A DNA stretch of 64,000 bases. It comes from Diphasiastrum complanatum. Taxonomy: Eukaryota > Streptophyta > Lycopodiopsida > Lycopodiales > Lycopodiaceae. The translations under genes were made by a program, and so were the position numbers. The stretch is from positions 67,001-131,000 of the forward strand of contig CM055103.1 of NCBI GenBank assembly GCA_029204225.1. The letters are read 5' to 3'. Under the pieces are notes generated by a model, which saw nothing but the letters and a program-made list of their open reading frames with translations, searched no databases and had not been told where the DNA came from. Of the stretch, positions 45,626 through 55,676 are shown in pieces (the stretch's first letter is position 1; the number at the start of each line of letters is the position of its first letter).

Positions 45626-46211
45626 TGCTGAATTCACACGTGTGGGATGCCCTACACATGTATTTTTGATCTCCTAAGTACAATAACACCATAAAGATCA
45701 GACTAGCATTGGTTGTCAATAGGAAAGTTGATCATACAAGCAATATTATTGTGTTACAAGCAAGATCTGTCAACAAAACATAAGACAAAGCATCATAAAT
45801 GCCTCTACTCGGCTAGAGAGAGAAAATAGCAAGTACAAAACTCGTGGAGAGAGAGAGGGCACAAAGAGCTTGTCTCCAAATTTGCATTACACACAAATTT
45901 CATCATTTTCTCAATGAGAGTACATCACATATATATAGATCCATGGACTCTTCTCTTACTTTGAGTTGAATTGGAGTTGTGGATCCACCTCTCGAGCTAT
46001 CTAGACTTATCCAAGCCACCTCACTATGTCTAATTGTGCCACATAGTCTTTTCATGCATTAAATGTGGCATATAAAGTACAAATGGCAATTTTTATGGTA
46101 GCTCGAGTTTCTACCTCTACCTACCTTGAATAATTTACTCTAAGATGGGTCTATACTAAGCCAAAAGAGCTCAATTCATCTTTGGCATTTTTAGGACCCA
46201 TACTCACAACA
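45626..46211 (-). repeat. Copia A 5' LTR
   Basis: The ends TGCTGAATTC and CTCACAACA give TG...CA; the PBS lies directly left. Homologous to the LTR of element B. It contains CACACGTGTG at 45634. Confidence 0.8.
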
Positions 46212-46224
46212 TTAGATAGATTTT

Positions 46225-46706
46225 TCAATCTTTTGACAGTCTAAAGGGCAAGATCAAGGTGAGACTTCCTCTTTTGGCAAACATAAAGATAAGTCTATGT
46301 TAAAATGCTTTTATTGTGGAATCAAAGGGCATTTTGCTAGTGAATGTTTGAAGAAGCAAAGAGATGAAAGTAGCAAGCAAATAAACTTTACTACTAAAGA
46401 TGAGAATCTAGATGGTTGTGATTCTCTTTTGATGTGTTCTTCAAGTCCAATATCAAGTGAAGGTGACAAAGATTCATGGTGGATTGATAGTGGAGCTAGT
46501 TCACACATGGCTAGTCACAAGGAGTTCTTTACTTCTTTGGTCACTTATGATGGAGCCAAGAAATAAATTCACATGGCCAATGGTGGTGAGTGTGTGATTG
46601 AAGGTATTGGTTCAATTCCTATTTTTCTTTCTACTAATAGAAAAACAAGACTTGATGGTGTTTTTTATATTCTTTCACCTTCAAAGAATTTGCTAAGTTG
46701 CAAGAT
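46225..46706 (+). pseudogene. Copia gag end and protease fragment
   Basis: A CCHC knuckle CFYCGIKGHFASEC is followed by an intact protease active site WWIDSGASSHMA at about 46480. One stop lies at 46564, after which IHMANGGECVIEGIGSIPIF and VFYILSPSKNLLSCKI (the usual protease end) continue in frame to 46706. The fragment ends where a 65-bp tandem repeat begins. Confidence 0.8.
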
Positions 46707-46830
46707 AACATCATGCGAGTGCACCAATGAGTAGTAAAACCCAAAGAGAACCATGTATAATGATGCAAGATAACATCATCCGAGTGCACCAATGAGTAGT
46801 AGAACCCAAAGAGAACCATGTATAATGATG
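46701..46830 (+). repeat. 65-bp tandem duplication
   Basis: Two copies (46701-46765 and 46766-46830) of a 65-bp unit, with very few differences, at the junction between the copia protease fragment and AT-rich sequence. Confidence 0.95.
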
Positions 46831-47104
46831 AAATGAGAGATAGAAGAGAGAAGATACCCCTTTCTCCATGAGTTACAACAATATATAACCGGTCCAAACC
46901 CTACTTTGCCGCTTGGCTTTCCCTCCAATATGAAAAACCCTACTATTTTGGGACTAGATTCAATGTACCCAAAGTTCAAATTTGAATCTCTCTCAAACTT
47001 GACTACCAACTTTCTCACACTTTCAAAAAGTGTTTATTGAATGTATTTTAAACTAATATAACTTCAAAAAATTTATCTCTAAGTCTAAAATGAGTTTTGG
47101 CCTC
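46831..47104. other. No gene seen
   Basis: AT-rich spacer with ATATATAACC at 46889. It possibly belongs to the 3' side of the - strand copia fragment that follows. Confidence 0.4.
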
Positions 47105-47335
47105 AATTGACAATTTACTAGACTATGATTGAACTTGTTGAAATCTCTCACGCATAGGTGTATCACAAGACTTTGCATCTACCATATGAAATCTCTTTAG
47201 AATAGAATTAGCATACTTCTCTTGACAAATGAAAGTAGATTGAGAAGATCTAATCACTTCTATTCCTAAAATGTAATGCAAATGACCAAGATTATGCACC
47301 TCAAATGTTAAATACTTATGAACTAGCAGTACTTC
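47105..47335 (-). pseudogene. Copia RT C-terminal fragment
   Basis: The - strand reads FEVHNLGHLHYILGIEVIRS, then FICQEKYANSILKRFHM and AKSCDTPM, the conserved block just after YVDD in copia RT. Only about 75 residues survive. Confidence 0.8.
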
Positions 47336-47357
47336 AGACCCCTATTGGTCCATTTAG

Positions 47358-48410
47358 TGTTGGGGGCTAAATGGCAAGTTACCCTTGGATAAGGGTTACC
47401 CTTAGGATTAAGGATATGTGCCTTTGGATAAGGGCAAGCAAGTGACTATACCTTGGTCGGAGGTGTGGAGTCACGTGACTCTTGGATAAGGGATACCCTT
47501 CGGATTAAGGATAGGTGTCTTAGATTAAGGTACTAGTGTCCTTGGTTAAGGGCATTAGGTGTCTATGCCTTGGATGGAGGTATGGAACCTAGAGAGGTGT
47601 TAGAAAGTCATTGCATGACTATTTTTCTAAACCTTGGGCCTCAACCTTGAACAAGATCACTTTAATGATCTAGGACCAAAGTATACATGCCCAAGTTGGG
47701 CAATGGGACCTAGTAGGAGGGCGCCCTTCTAAAGTGTCCATTGAGTTCCCAACTCCCACAAGAAAGGCATTCAAAGAGTCATAGGTTATGGAAGGAGTCT
47801 CTTGACCTTCCATAAGCCTATGGAGGTTCTTGGAGATTATTTAACTCCCCTAGGCTTCTCTCTCTCTCATTGGATGGGCATGGAACTCCATAGTGCACTA
47901 GAAGGGACCATGGGACATCTATATGAGGGTAGTAGGGCACCTAGCGGGCGGGGGGGGGGGAGAGATCTCTCTTGCTTGCTTTGCTTATGCTCTAGTGTTG
48001 CTATTAGTGCATAGAGTACTTTCTTGTGTGTAGTATGCTTAGGGTTTGGATCTTGCTTATGGTTTGGGACATAAGTAGGGTTTGGATCTTGAGTATGCTA
48101 TAGTCTGTTGTAGTATGCTTGTGATTTGTTTATGGCTAGCAAGGGGGTGCTAGATAGGTCTTGTTTGGAGTTTGGATGGGTGGTGAATACTTGAGGCTAG
48201 CTTGTTATCTATCTTTGTGTTTAGGAGTAAGGACACAGGTGGGGGAGAGATCCTTGGAGGCTTGCAGATCCTTACTTGCAGGGGAGGCATCCAAGCTTGG
48301 AGTTGGGGAGCATCTTGGAGCTTGTAGGTTGCTTGGAGGACATTTGGAGGCTCTACCTTGGATTTGGAGGACTTCCTCACGTCTACTTGTAAAAGTGGTA
48401 TCAGAACTGG
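47358..48410 (+). repeat. Putative copia LTR with PBS
   Basis: A PBS-like TGGTATCAGAACTGG at 48396-48410 follows a roughly 1030-bp segment that starts with TGTTGGGGGC. Its first 250 bp contain an irregular repeat of CCTTGGATAAGGG and related strings (47392-47560). The exact 3' end is uncertain (no clear CA before the PBS). No second LTR seen. Confidence 0.5.
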
Positions 48411-49204
48411 CCAAAGGATGGTAACCTTTCTAACCTTCTTCAAGTTCTATTAAGATCACCAACTAAATTTTTTTTTGGAAAAGATTATTGGCTTTTCTAG
48501 TTGTAGGAAGCTTGTAGTTGAAGTACCCAATGAATCTAGTTCTCTTTGGAAGAGAGTAATGATGTTTATAAAATTGTTTAGAGGCTGATTTTTTATCATG
48601 TTAGAGAAGTTTTAAACTAGGCTTTGGGTTTTTTAAATTTTTGAAAACAGATTTGTGGGATGGTTAGAGGAAGTCTTCCTCTACATACACAAACTTTTTT
48701 TTGCAAAAAGATTGACTCTAGCTATGTGTTTTGATCAAAAGTAGTGTTTTTTCTTGCATAAATGAAGTGTTTGAAGTTCTAATTTTCATTTTGAAGTTCT
48801 ATATTTCAGACCTGTAAATCTAAAAATCAGATTTGAAAAGTGAAGTTTTCATCCAAACTTCATTAGTTACACCTTTCTATCTCTTAGTTTCATGAAAATG
48901 GCAATGTAGGAAGAGAATGGTGCATCTTTGTGCATAAAACAAGTTTTGAAGTTTTGTAATTTAAGAGGAAGGATAGGGAAGTTGTCAGTGAAACACATCC
49001 CAATTCCAACAATCCTAAGAAAACTAAGAAAAACTTTAAAACCCATCAAGGTGGCATTGATAAAGCTGAAGCTCGTAAGAAAAACATGTGCTTCAAGTGC
49101 AATGGCGAGTCACCTTGCACGTGATCGCGTCAAAAAACAAGCTTCAACCTCAGGTAATCTATCTCGAAGTAATGAGATGGATGTTCGTTTCCTTAGTTCT
49201 TTAG
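48411..49204 (+). pseudogene. gag: Leader and gag knuckle remnant
   Basis: Mostly AT-rich leader. Near 49000-49130 the frame ETHPNSNNPKKTKKNFKTH followed by KAEARKKNMCFKCNGESPC resembles the Lys-rich end of a gag with the first half of a CCHC knuckle; a TGA follows at once. No pol is attached. Confidence 0.5.
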
Positions 49205-50430
49205 TTTTTGGCATAAAGGATGGCTTTTGAAAAGCTATGCTATAAACCAGCATAAATGACGGTTTTGTAGGCTGTCATTTATGCCATTTAATGCATGAAT
49301 TGATATTTAAGTCTAGATATCACATATATCATATACCAACTCATGGATGTTATGCTATTATATCCATCTAACGACGTTTATCTGCCCACTTTTCTAAACA
49401 TTTAAGCCATAAACCCCAAAAAATGTCATTTTTGGCATCAATGACGGCTTCTAAAATATTGTCATATAAACTAGAATATATGACGGTTTTCTAGGCCGTC
49501 ATTTATGCCATTTTTTTTTTTTTGCAAGAATTGATATTTAAGTGTAGATATCACATATATTTATTATATTATGTAGTAATCCATCCATTCATGTCAATAT
49601 GTCTCAAAAAGTATATGACACACACTTATATCAACTTAAGGCTGCTATATTGTGATCTTAATTCAACTAATTTTGTCCACCTCCTTATCTTCACATTTAA
49701 TCCACAAAACTAAAAGAATATACCATTTTTTACATTAAAAAAAAATGATGGCTCTTGAAAGGCCGTCTAACTTATTCATGTATGTGTAAATTTAGCTATT
49801 TATGACGTTGTACATGGCATATTATACGATGTGTTCAATACCATCGGATTCGATACTTATACATTAAAATACATATAATCTACATATATCAAAAAAAATA
49901 TGACACACTTATATCAACTTAAGGGTGTTATACTATCATATCCATCTAACTAATTTAATTATCTGGCATGAGACTTAAAAAATGTCATTTTTGGCATAAA
50001 GGATGACTTTGAAAAGCTATCCTATAAACCAGTCCTATAAACAGCATAAATGACGGTTTTCTAGGCTGTCATTCATGCCATTTTATGCATGAACTGATAT
50101 TTAAGTCTAGATATCACATATATGTTATACCAACTCAAGGGTGCTATACTATTGTTTAGGCCTGCATCATAATAGATTAGATCACTATATCTACTTTTAT
50201 CCACTAAACTATCCATAATCCATGCTATAAAATTTGAATGAATTCATTATTGGTATAAAGGATGGTTTTTTAAAAAGCCATCATATAAACTTGAAGAAAA
50301 TGATGATTTTTGCTGGCCGTCATTTTCACCATCATATACGACTATTTTTTGAGCTCATCATTCATGTTATTATACATAGCATATAGTATTTCACTTTACT
50401 ATTGTCAATTTTGGCACAAATGATGGGGTA
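49205..50430. repeat. Tandem repeats with inverted ATGACGG/CCGTCAT strings (CACTA-like)
   Basis: Five irregular units of about 220-290 bp start near 49205, 49430, 49725, 49985 and 50240, each with TTTTTGGCATAAAGGATG-like and AAATGACGGTTTTCTAGGC-like strings followed by the inverted GCCGTCATTTATGCC. Dense inverted short motifs of this kind are typical of subterminal regions of plant CACTA transposons. No transposase was found nearby. Confidence 0.5.
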
Positions 50431-51368
50431 AAACTTAGAATTGTTTATGGGCCAATCTATAGCTTTTGGTCTCTATGCTTGTGATTTTGAGGACAAGTCA
50501 TAAACACTCACTTATAAGGGTAGGATTCTTTGAAGTTTGCCAAGCCCAAACAAAATTCTATGATTGTTTTCATAACAAGAATGCTATGGTGTAGCCTCTA
50601 TGTATGTATGTATATATGCATTTGTAGTTGTAAGCCTTTTATGTGTTTAACATCGGGCATGGTTTTCTGATGATATTTTATAGTAAGTGACGTGTTAAAT
50701 CACTTAATCTTACAATTAGTGACTTTCATTTTAATAAGCTTGCTTAATCTTATGGGGTGGGGCTTCTAGCCCTAACTTGTGAAACGTTGGTGGGATGGTT
50801 GAGATAACCCAAGGGCATATATATTCGAGTATATTGCTAGTACTTTAGAGCATATTGTCTCTGTATTGACGAGCTAGTACTTTTTCATATTTCAAATTTT
50901 CTTCTATGTATAGAAACCATTCAAATTGCAATTTTCAATTGATGAATAATCTTTTTGTTGTAAATTTTTGTTTTTAAATTCTTTAGATGTTCATTTATGC
51001 ATGTTGTAAAAATCAAAAAGATTTTCATAGTAAAAGAGATTCGTATGGAAAATTTTTATATTGCAATATTTTCATATTTCACTTTTCATGTATAGAGAAA
51101 ATAAAAAATATCCTATTTTAGCAAAACATTTCTTTATATACACTTTTCTATAAATGTAACTTATTATCTAGGAAATTTTAAATTGCAAACTTTATATTAC
51201 AACACTGGAAAAATTTAAAGAGATCTTATAAAGAAAATTTTAAAGAGATCTTATAAAGAAAATTTGAATGTTAATTTTCTAGATGAGACTTTTTTTGAAA
51301 ACTCTATTTTCCCATATAGAAAAGCTCAAAAGATCTTATCTAGGAAATTTGAAAGTTAATATTCCTAT
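50431..51368. other. No gene seen; AT-rich
   Basis: Only a short tandem duplication (AAAGAGATCTTATAAAGAAA, twice at about 51216-51262) stands out. Confidence 0.5.
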
Positions 51369-51590
51369 ATGAAAAATCTTTGCAAACCTTATTTTCCTAC
51401 ATAGGAAAAAGTTATATGAAAAATCTTTGCAAACCTTATTTTCCTACATAGGAAAAAGTTATATGAAAAATCTTTGCAAACCTTATTTTCCTACGTAGGA
51501 AAAAGTTTATAGTGTCTCTTATCTAGGAAATTTCAAAGTTAATTTTGCAGTTGCAAACCTTATTTTCCTACGTAGGAAATGGTTTAAGTT
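51369..51590. repeat. 47-bp tandem repeat (x3) with palindromic core
   Basis: Units start at 51369, 51416 and 51463. Each contains TTTTCCTACRTAGGAAAA, which is a perfect 18-bp palindrome in the third unit. A related palindrome lies at about 51565-51580. Cruciform or hairpin formation is possible. Confidence 0.9.
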
Positions 51591-51829
51591 TCCTAGTATT
51601 TCCTTCCTTTTTTTTAGTTGTCTTCAATTGCAATTAGGAAAAAGCTTCTTTTTTTACATCTAGGAAATTGTCATATTTTTCTTGTGAGCTGATAATAGTG
51701 ATATTATGGAATCCGTGAAGACAAGACAAAACATAAGATGAATACACTGAAGTTATCAAATATAAAGAAGGCACTTTTTACCAAAGTTATGAGTACTTGT
51801 GTTTTATGCACACAGCCCACAACCCGCTT

Positions 51830-52206
51830 GCAAACAAAGTGCAGACTCAATGCGTTTACTTTCAAACTACATAAAAGCTGGAAACTATGAGCTCAACTTC
51901 CACAGAGCTCGTGCAGACTCGATGCGTCTACTTTCAAACTACATAAGAGCTGGAAACTATGAGCTCAACTTCCATAGAGCTCGTGCAGACTCGATGCGTC
52001 GACTTTCAAACTACAATATAAAAGCTGGAAACTATCAGCTCAACTTCCACAGAGCTCGTGCAGACTCGATGCGTCTACTTTCAAACTACATAAAAGCTGG
52101 AAACTATGAGCTCACCTTCCATAGAGCTCGTGCAGACTCAATGCGTCGACTTTCAACTACATAAAAGCTGGAAATTATGAGCTCAACTTCCACAGAGCTC
52201 GTGTCT
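51830..52206. repeat. 72-bp minisatellite (five units) directly after the PUD1_2 gene
   Basis: Units of 72 bp (one of 75 bp, the last with a 1-bp deletion) each start near GCAGACTCRATGCG. The + strand is open through four units as a 24-residue repeat (ADSMRLLSNY, AGNYELNFHRAR). The array stops at the - strand gene's stop codon and so would lie in its 3' untranslated region. Confidence 0.9.
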
Positions 52207-53013
52207 CTACATCTGTAATAGCACATTTTGAAACTCTTCTAATTCGCCCACCTCCCCATGGGCACGATCTGCGTGAGCAGCCGCTGAGCGGTCTTCTGCG
52301 TTTCCCTTGATGTTCACTTTCCCATCCTGTAGGATCTCGATCTGTTCGTACACAGTTGCGGCATTTCCCGAGGGGGCGTTGAAGGTGAGCTTATTGCCAG
52401 CGTGAATAGTGATGGTCACCCACGCACCGGTGGTGATGGCATCCTCTGAGCGGAGGATGAATTGCTTGAAACCGCAAGTCTTCTCGTTGTTAAGGAGGGC
52501 CTTCGAGAGGGACCCCGCAGCCACAGCAGCACCCGCAGCTGCGAGCGGAGATGCCGCACAGCCAGCGACTGGAGGGAGGCCACATGCGGCCACCCCCGCT
52601 ATGGCGGCTGCCGCGGCACTGAGCGCGGCCGGGCCAGCGCCCTCAAGGATGTCAATTGCACAGCGGAAGTTGTTGGGATCGGTCTGGTAGATGGCCTTGG
52701 TGTCGCTGAAAACCCATGTGACATACCACCAGTCTCTGCCTGTGGTCAGAAAGCCGGTAGTATAATCTACAAGCTGATTGCCATTGCCATCATCTGTCTG
52801 CCCTTGCTGAAGGCCCTTGCCGAAGACGAGCTGGTTCTTGTAGTCGTCGCTGTACTTGTGGCTCACGTATATGCTGCCAGGTTGAATATTCCTTCCGCTG
52901 TTGTTCGTGATGCGCACTCGGGCCTTGCGGTGATCCTTGGCGCGAGAGCTGGCCACAAGGGAAAGGCAGATGACGGAGAGCAGGAGGAAATTAGCCTTGA
53001 GGAGACTCCTCAT
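52207..53013 (-). CDS. Secreted PUD1_2 (up-regulated in daf-2) family protein
   Basis: 268 codons, uninterrupted, starting at the ATG 53011-53013. Residues 1-25 are a clear signal peptide (LLLSVICLSLVASSRA). The mature part shows the family signature: VRITNNSGRNIQ, VSHKYSDDYKN, VDYTTGFLTTGRDWWYVTW, DPNNFRCAIDILEGAGP, an Ala/Gly-rich hydrophobic insert, CGFKQFILRSEDA and TFNAPSGNAATVYEQIEIL. This matches Pfam PUD1_2, best known from nematodes and fungi; biochemical function is unknown. The Ala-rich insert could be membrane-active, but that is speculation. GC content is far above the flanks. TATA at 53134-53140 gives a 5' UTR near 95 nt. No intron visible. Confidence 0.8.
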   Translation of the reverse strand: MRSLLKANFLLLSVICLSLVASSRAKDHRKARVRITNNSGRNIQPGSIYVSHKYSDDYKNQLVFGKGLQQGQTDDGNGNQLVDYTTGFLTTGRDWWYVTWVFSDTKAIYQTDPNNFRCAIDILEGAGPAALSAAAAAIAGVAACGLPPVAGCAASPLAAAGAAVAAGSLSKALLNNEKTCGFKQFILRSEDAITTGAWVTITIHAGNKLTFNAPSGNAATVYEQIEILQDGKVNIKGNAEDRSAAAHADRAHGEVGELEEFQNVLLQM

Positions 53014-53133
53014 GATGGATCGATTGAAAGGACTGTCACGTTAGCGCGAGTGAGATGTTGAAGAAGAAATTGAGGAACAACGCAGGCAAAAAAGAGTTCG
53101 AATGAGGATGGAGAATGTGGTTCAAGAACTGCA

Positions 53134-53140
53134 ATTTATA
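53134..53140 (-). promoter_or_regulatory. TATA box of the PUD1_2 gene
   Basis: TATAAAT on the - strand, about 120 bp upstream of the start codon, in CACTATAAATTGCAG. It fits a plant core promoter with transcription starting near 53105. Confidence 0.6.
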
Positions 53141-53311
53141 GTGAGCTCTAGCGGCCTCTAGCCTGTGGTGTAATAAGTTGACTGTGGCGCGTGCTTTGCA
53201 TGGATGGGCCTCATTTTTTATGACTCACGACTCACGACTCGTCACGAGCATCATGTTGTGCGAACTTTCCACGATTCTTTTCAGATCCACAATGGATTAT
53301 CAGACTGCTCA

Positions 53312-53482
53312 TGATTATAATCTCTTTTTGAAACCATGCACAGTGCGAGAATGCCGAATACCCACGTGACACAAGTATAAAATATATACATATATGAATG
53401 CCAAAATTGACTTCGGAGAGTGTGTGCAGTGGTGCACTGTGCACTTAGACAGATAACGAAAAACAACAATAAATGCCTAGAA
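53312..53482 (+). repeat. Direct repeat, copy 1
   Basis: About 170 bp nearly identical to 54522-54719 (both contain GATTATAATCTCTTTTTGAA and AATACCCACGTGACACA). Copy 2 has small insertions. The pair brackets 1.05 kb of locally repeated sequence. Confidence 0.9.
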
Positions 53483-53974
53483 ATCCGCCACTGTCAGGAC
53501 AATGATGGTTTGAACGTTTGAGCTTTGAACTTTAAAATAAGCTTAATTATAGTAGATTCATACTATTAGGCCCTGGCTCGGATTAAGAACAGCTCGGTTG
53601 CATAAATAATCTCTTAAACCTCGGGCGTTAAAACATAATAAAAGGTCACGTCAGCTTACGGGTACTAGAGCAGCAGTAGAGCTGGTCGAAGCTGGATTGA
53701 TGTAATAATGCAATGTGTAGTGCATAATACATATTTTATAATGTGTTTGTTGACTTTAGCTACCAAAAAGGATGACTGCTAGTTAATCTACGTAACACCA
53801 ACAAACTCAAAAAAAAAAACAACAGAGACTTAATGACCATACACAGCAAGTTTTCGTGGGCTGTTTATATATCTAGAGAAATTAGATGTCAAGAAGGAGA
53901 AGCTATGGATTGACAGCCTTGAGAGTTGGATTGCTGATGTCAAGAAACACAAGTGTGTTTTGTTTGACACCATC
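53483..53974. other. No gene seen
   Basis: AT-rich intergenic sequence between the two direct repeats; no motif recognised. Confidence 0.5.
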
Positions 53975-54508
53975 AGAGTGTTTGTGTGTGTATGTTGCTG
54001 CACAAAGATTCTAAATACTACTGCAGTCTGCAGTAACCATCAGTAACCATTGTGTGACACTGTGAGTAGTGAATCGTGTGTGTATGTGGCCGCACATAGA
54101 TTCTAAATAGTACTGCAGTCTGCAGTAACCATTGTGTGACACTGTGAGTAGAGTAGTGAATCGTGATCATTCGTGATGGAGGTTCGAGCCTCGAGGGATT
54201 CAATGACATGGATAAGAGGGTATTGAATTCTTGTTAAGTTGTTCTCCAGAGTCCATAATCTAGAGACTCTACACTGTACAACATTATTTTGAAGGAATCC
54301 CTGAATAAATTTGTTGTGAGTCGTGGGTCGTGACCAGGCAAGTAAACTACAGATAATACTAATAGTACTGTCGTGATCCTGAATTTGTTGTGAGTCGTGG
54401 GTCACTGGGTCAGTAAACTGCAGGTAATAGTACTGTCGTGATCGTGAATTTATTGTGAGTCGTGGGTCGTGACCAGGCAAGTAAATTACAGGTAATAGTA
54501 CTGTCGTG
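53975..54508 (+). repeat. Two local tandem repeat arrays
   Basis: First, two units of about 90 bp (near 53983 and 54078) with CTGCAGTCTGCAGTAACC. Second, three units of about 66 bp (54311-54508) each with TGTGAGTCGTGGGTC and TAATAGTACTGTCGTGA. Together with the flanking direct repeats this is a locally duplicated stretch. Confidence 0.9.
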
Positions 54509-54521
54509 AGCTTATGTCATG

Positions 54522-54719
54522 CATGATTATAATCTCTTTTTGAAACCATGCACAGTGCGAGAATGCCGAATACCCACGTGACACACGTATAAAATATATA
54601 CATATATGAATGCCAAAATTGACTTCGGAGAGGTGTGTGACGTGTCAGTGTGCAGTGGTGCATTGTGCACTTAGACTTAGACAGATAACGAAAAACAACA
54701 ATAAATGCTTAGAAATCAG
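54522..54719 (+). repeat. Direct repeat, copy 2
   Basis: Copy of 53312-53482 with short insertions (for example a GTGTGACGTGTCA stretch near 54640). Confidence 0.9.
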
Positions 54720-55411
54720 TGATCAGGAAACCTCTTTGGAGTTATACTAATTTTTCCTATACACATGTTCATGTATCAGTTTTTTTAAATTAACATCGGT
54801 GGAATCCTAGAATTTTTGAAACGTAGCCTCGTGAATCCTACAATAATTAAAAAATTGTCTAAAAAATTATAATAAAACAAATTATCTAAGGTTTAAAACT
54901 GTGAAAATTTTTAGCTTGCCGTCTAATTTCCTGCACGAATTTGTAGTTGTCCTCCACCCAAAAATAAGACAAACAATAAAACCTTAGCATTAAATTTACA
55001 ACTTACACTAGCATGATCAATTCAACTACAATTATGTTATTGTAACCATGGCAACAAAATTTTGATGCAAAAAAAAAAAGTTAAACAATGCCTTGAAAGG
55101 ATCAAAATGAGATATAACAACATCAAATTGCACAGTAGCAAATACATTAAAGGTCTCCAACAAAGACATCCAAACTTTAATCGTCCATCATTTTCATTAT
55201 CTCAAGAGATGGTGCCATGCCAATGATGAAATACATTAAAAAAAAGCGATATCTGTAAATTCATAACAAGGTGAGGCTTGCAGTCATGCTAGAATCCTTC
55301 AATAGCTCATAAAAAAAGTATATCATAAACTAAAGCCCTACTTAATGGAGTTCTCGAAGATAGTATAATCAACTGAAGCTGGTATTAAAAAACACCATTT
55401 TAACTTATAAG
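54720..55411. other. No gene seen; AT-rich
   Basis: Contains the region downstream of the H4 pseudogene. No repeats or frames of note. Confidence 0.5.
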
Positions 55412-55676
55412 CTAGACTCCAAAACCAGAAAGGATTTTTCCTTGTCTCTTTAAACCATAGACAACATCCATAGCAGGTAAGATTCTTCCAGCCAGCATGC
55501 TCCGTGAAAAAAAATTGCATCATTGATAACATTCTAGAAGAGGATTTTCTTCAGCACGCCTCTTGTTTCCTTATAAATAAGGTCATTGATATGCTTCACA
55601 AATGTACCCATACTATATGGTGCAACTGCAATCTTAACTTCATAGCTGATTTTGTGACATGCCTCAGAAACCTATC
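55412..55676 (-). pseudogene. Histone H4 pseudogene
   Basis: Read on the - strand in three frames it gives VTKSAMKLRL, VKHINDLIYKETRGVLKK, NVINDA, FTEHAGWKNLT and AMDVVYGLKRQGK followed by LSGFGV and a stop. These align in order with H4 residues from about 30 to the end (ITKPAIRRL, VKRISGLIYEETRGVLK, FLENVIRDA, YTEHARRKTVT, AMDVVYALKRQGR, LYGFGG). At least three frameshifts and one stop make it non-functional. The first 30 residues are not found. No intron is visible within the matched part. Confidence 0.85.

Larger units (their letters stand above)
40990..46211 (-). mobile_element. Ty1/copia element A (3' truncated), with nested solo LTR
   Basis: Reading leftwards: a 5' LTR (46211-45626), PBS (45625-45613), leader with a solo LTR of another family inserted (45277-44453), gag (about 43980-43100), then protease, integrase and RT to about 40990, where RT stops shortly after YVDD. 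RNase H and the 3' LTR are missing. Element B (35307-36886) is a relative lacking the nested insertion. Confidence 0.85.

Noticed and set aside
51838-52160. A 121-codon protein with 24-residue repeats
   Set aside because: The repeat is a DNA minisatellite in which any frame-preserving unit stays open; no homologous domain, no promoter seen. Kept as a repeat and noted as a finding only.
51369-52206. CRISPR-like repeat-spacer arrays
   Set aside because: The units are contiguous tandem repeats without unique spacers, and the window is eukaryotic.
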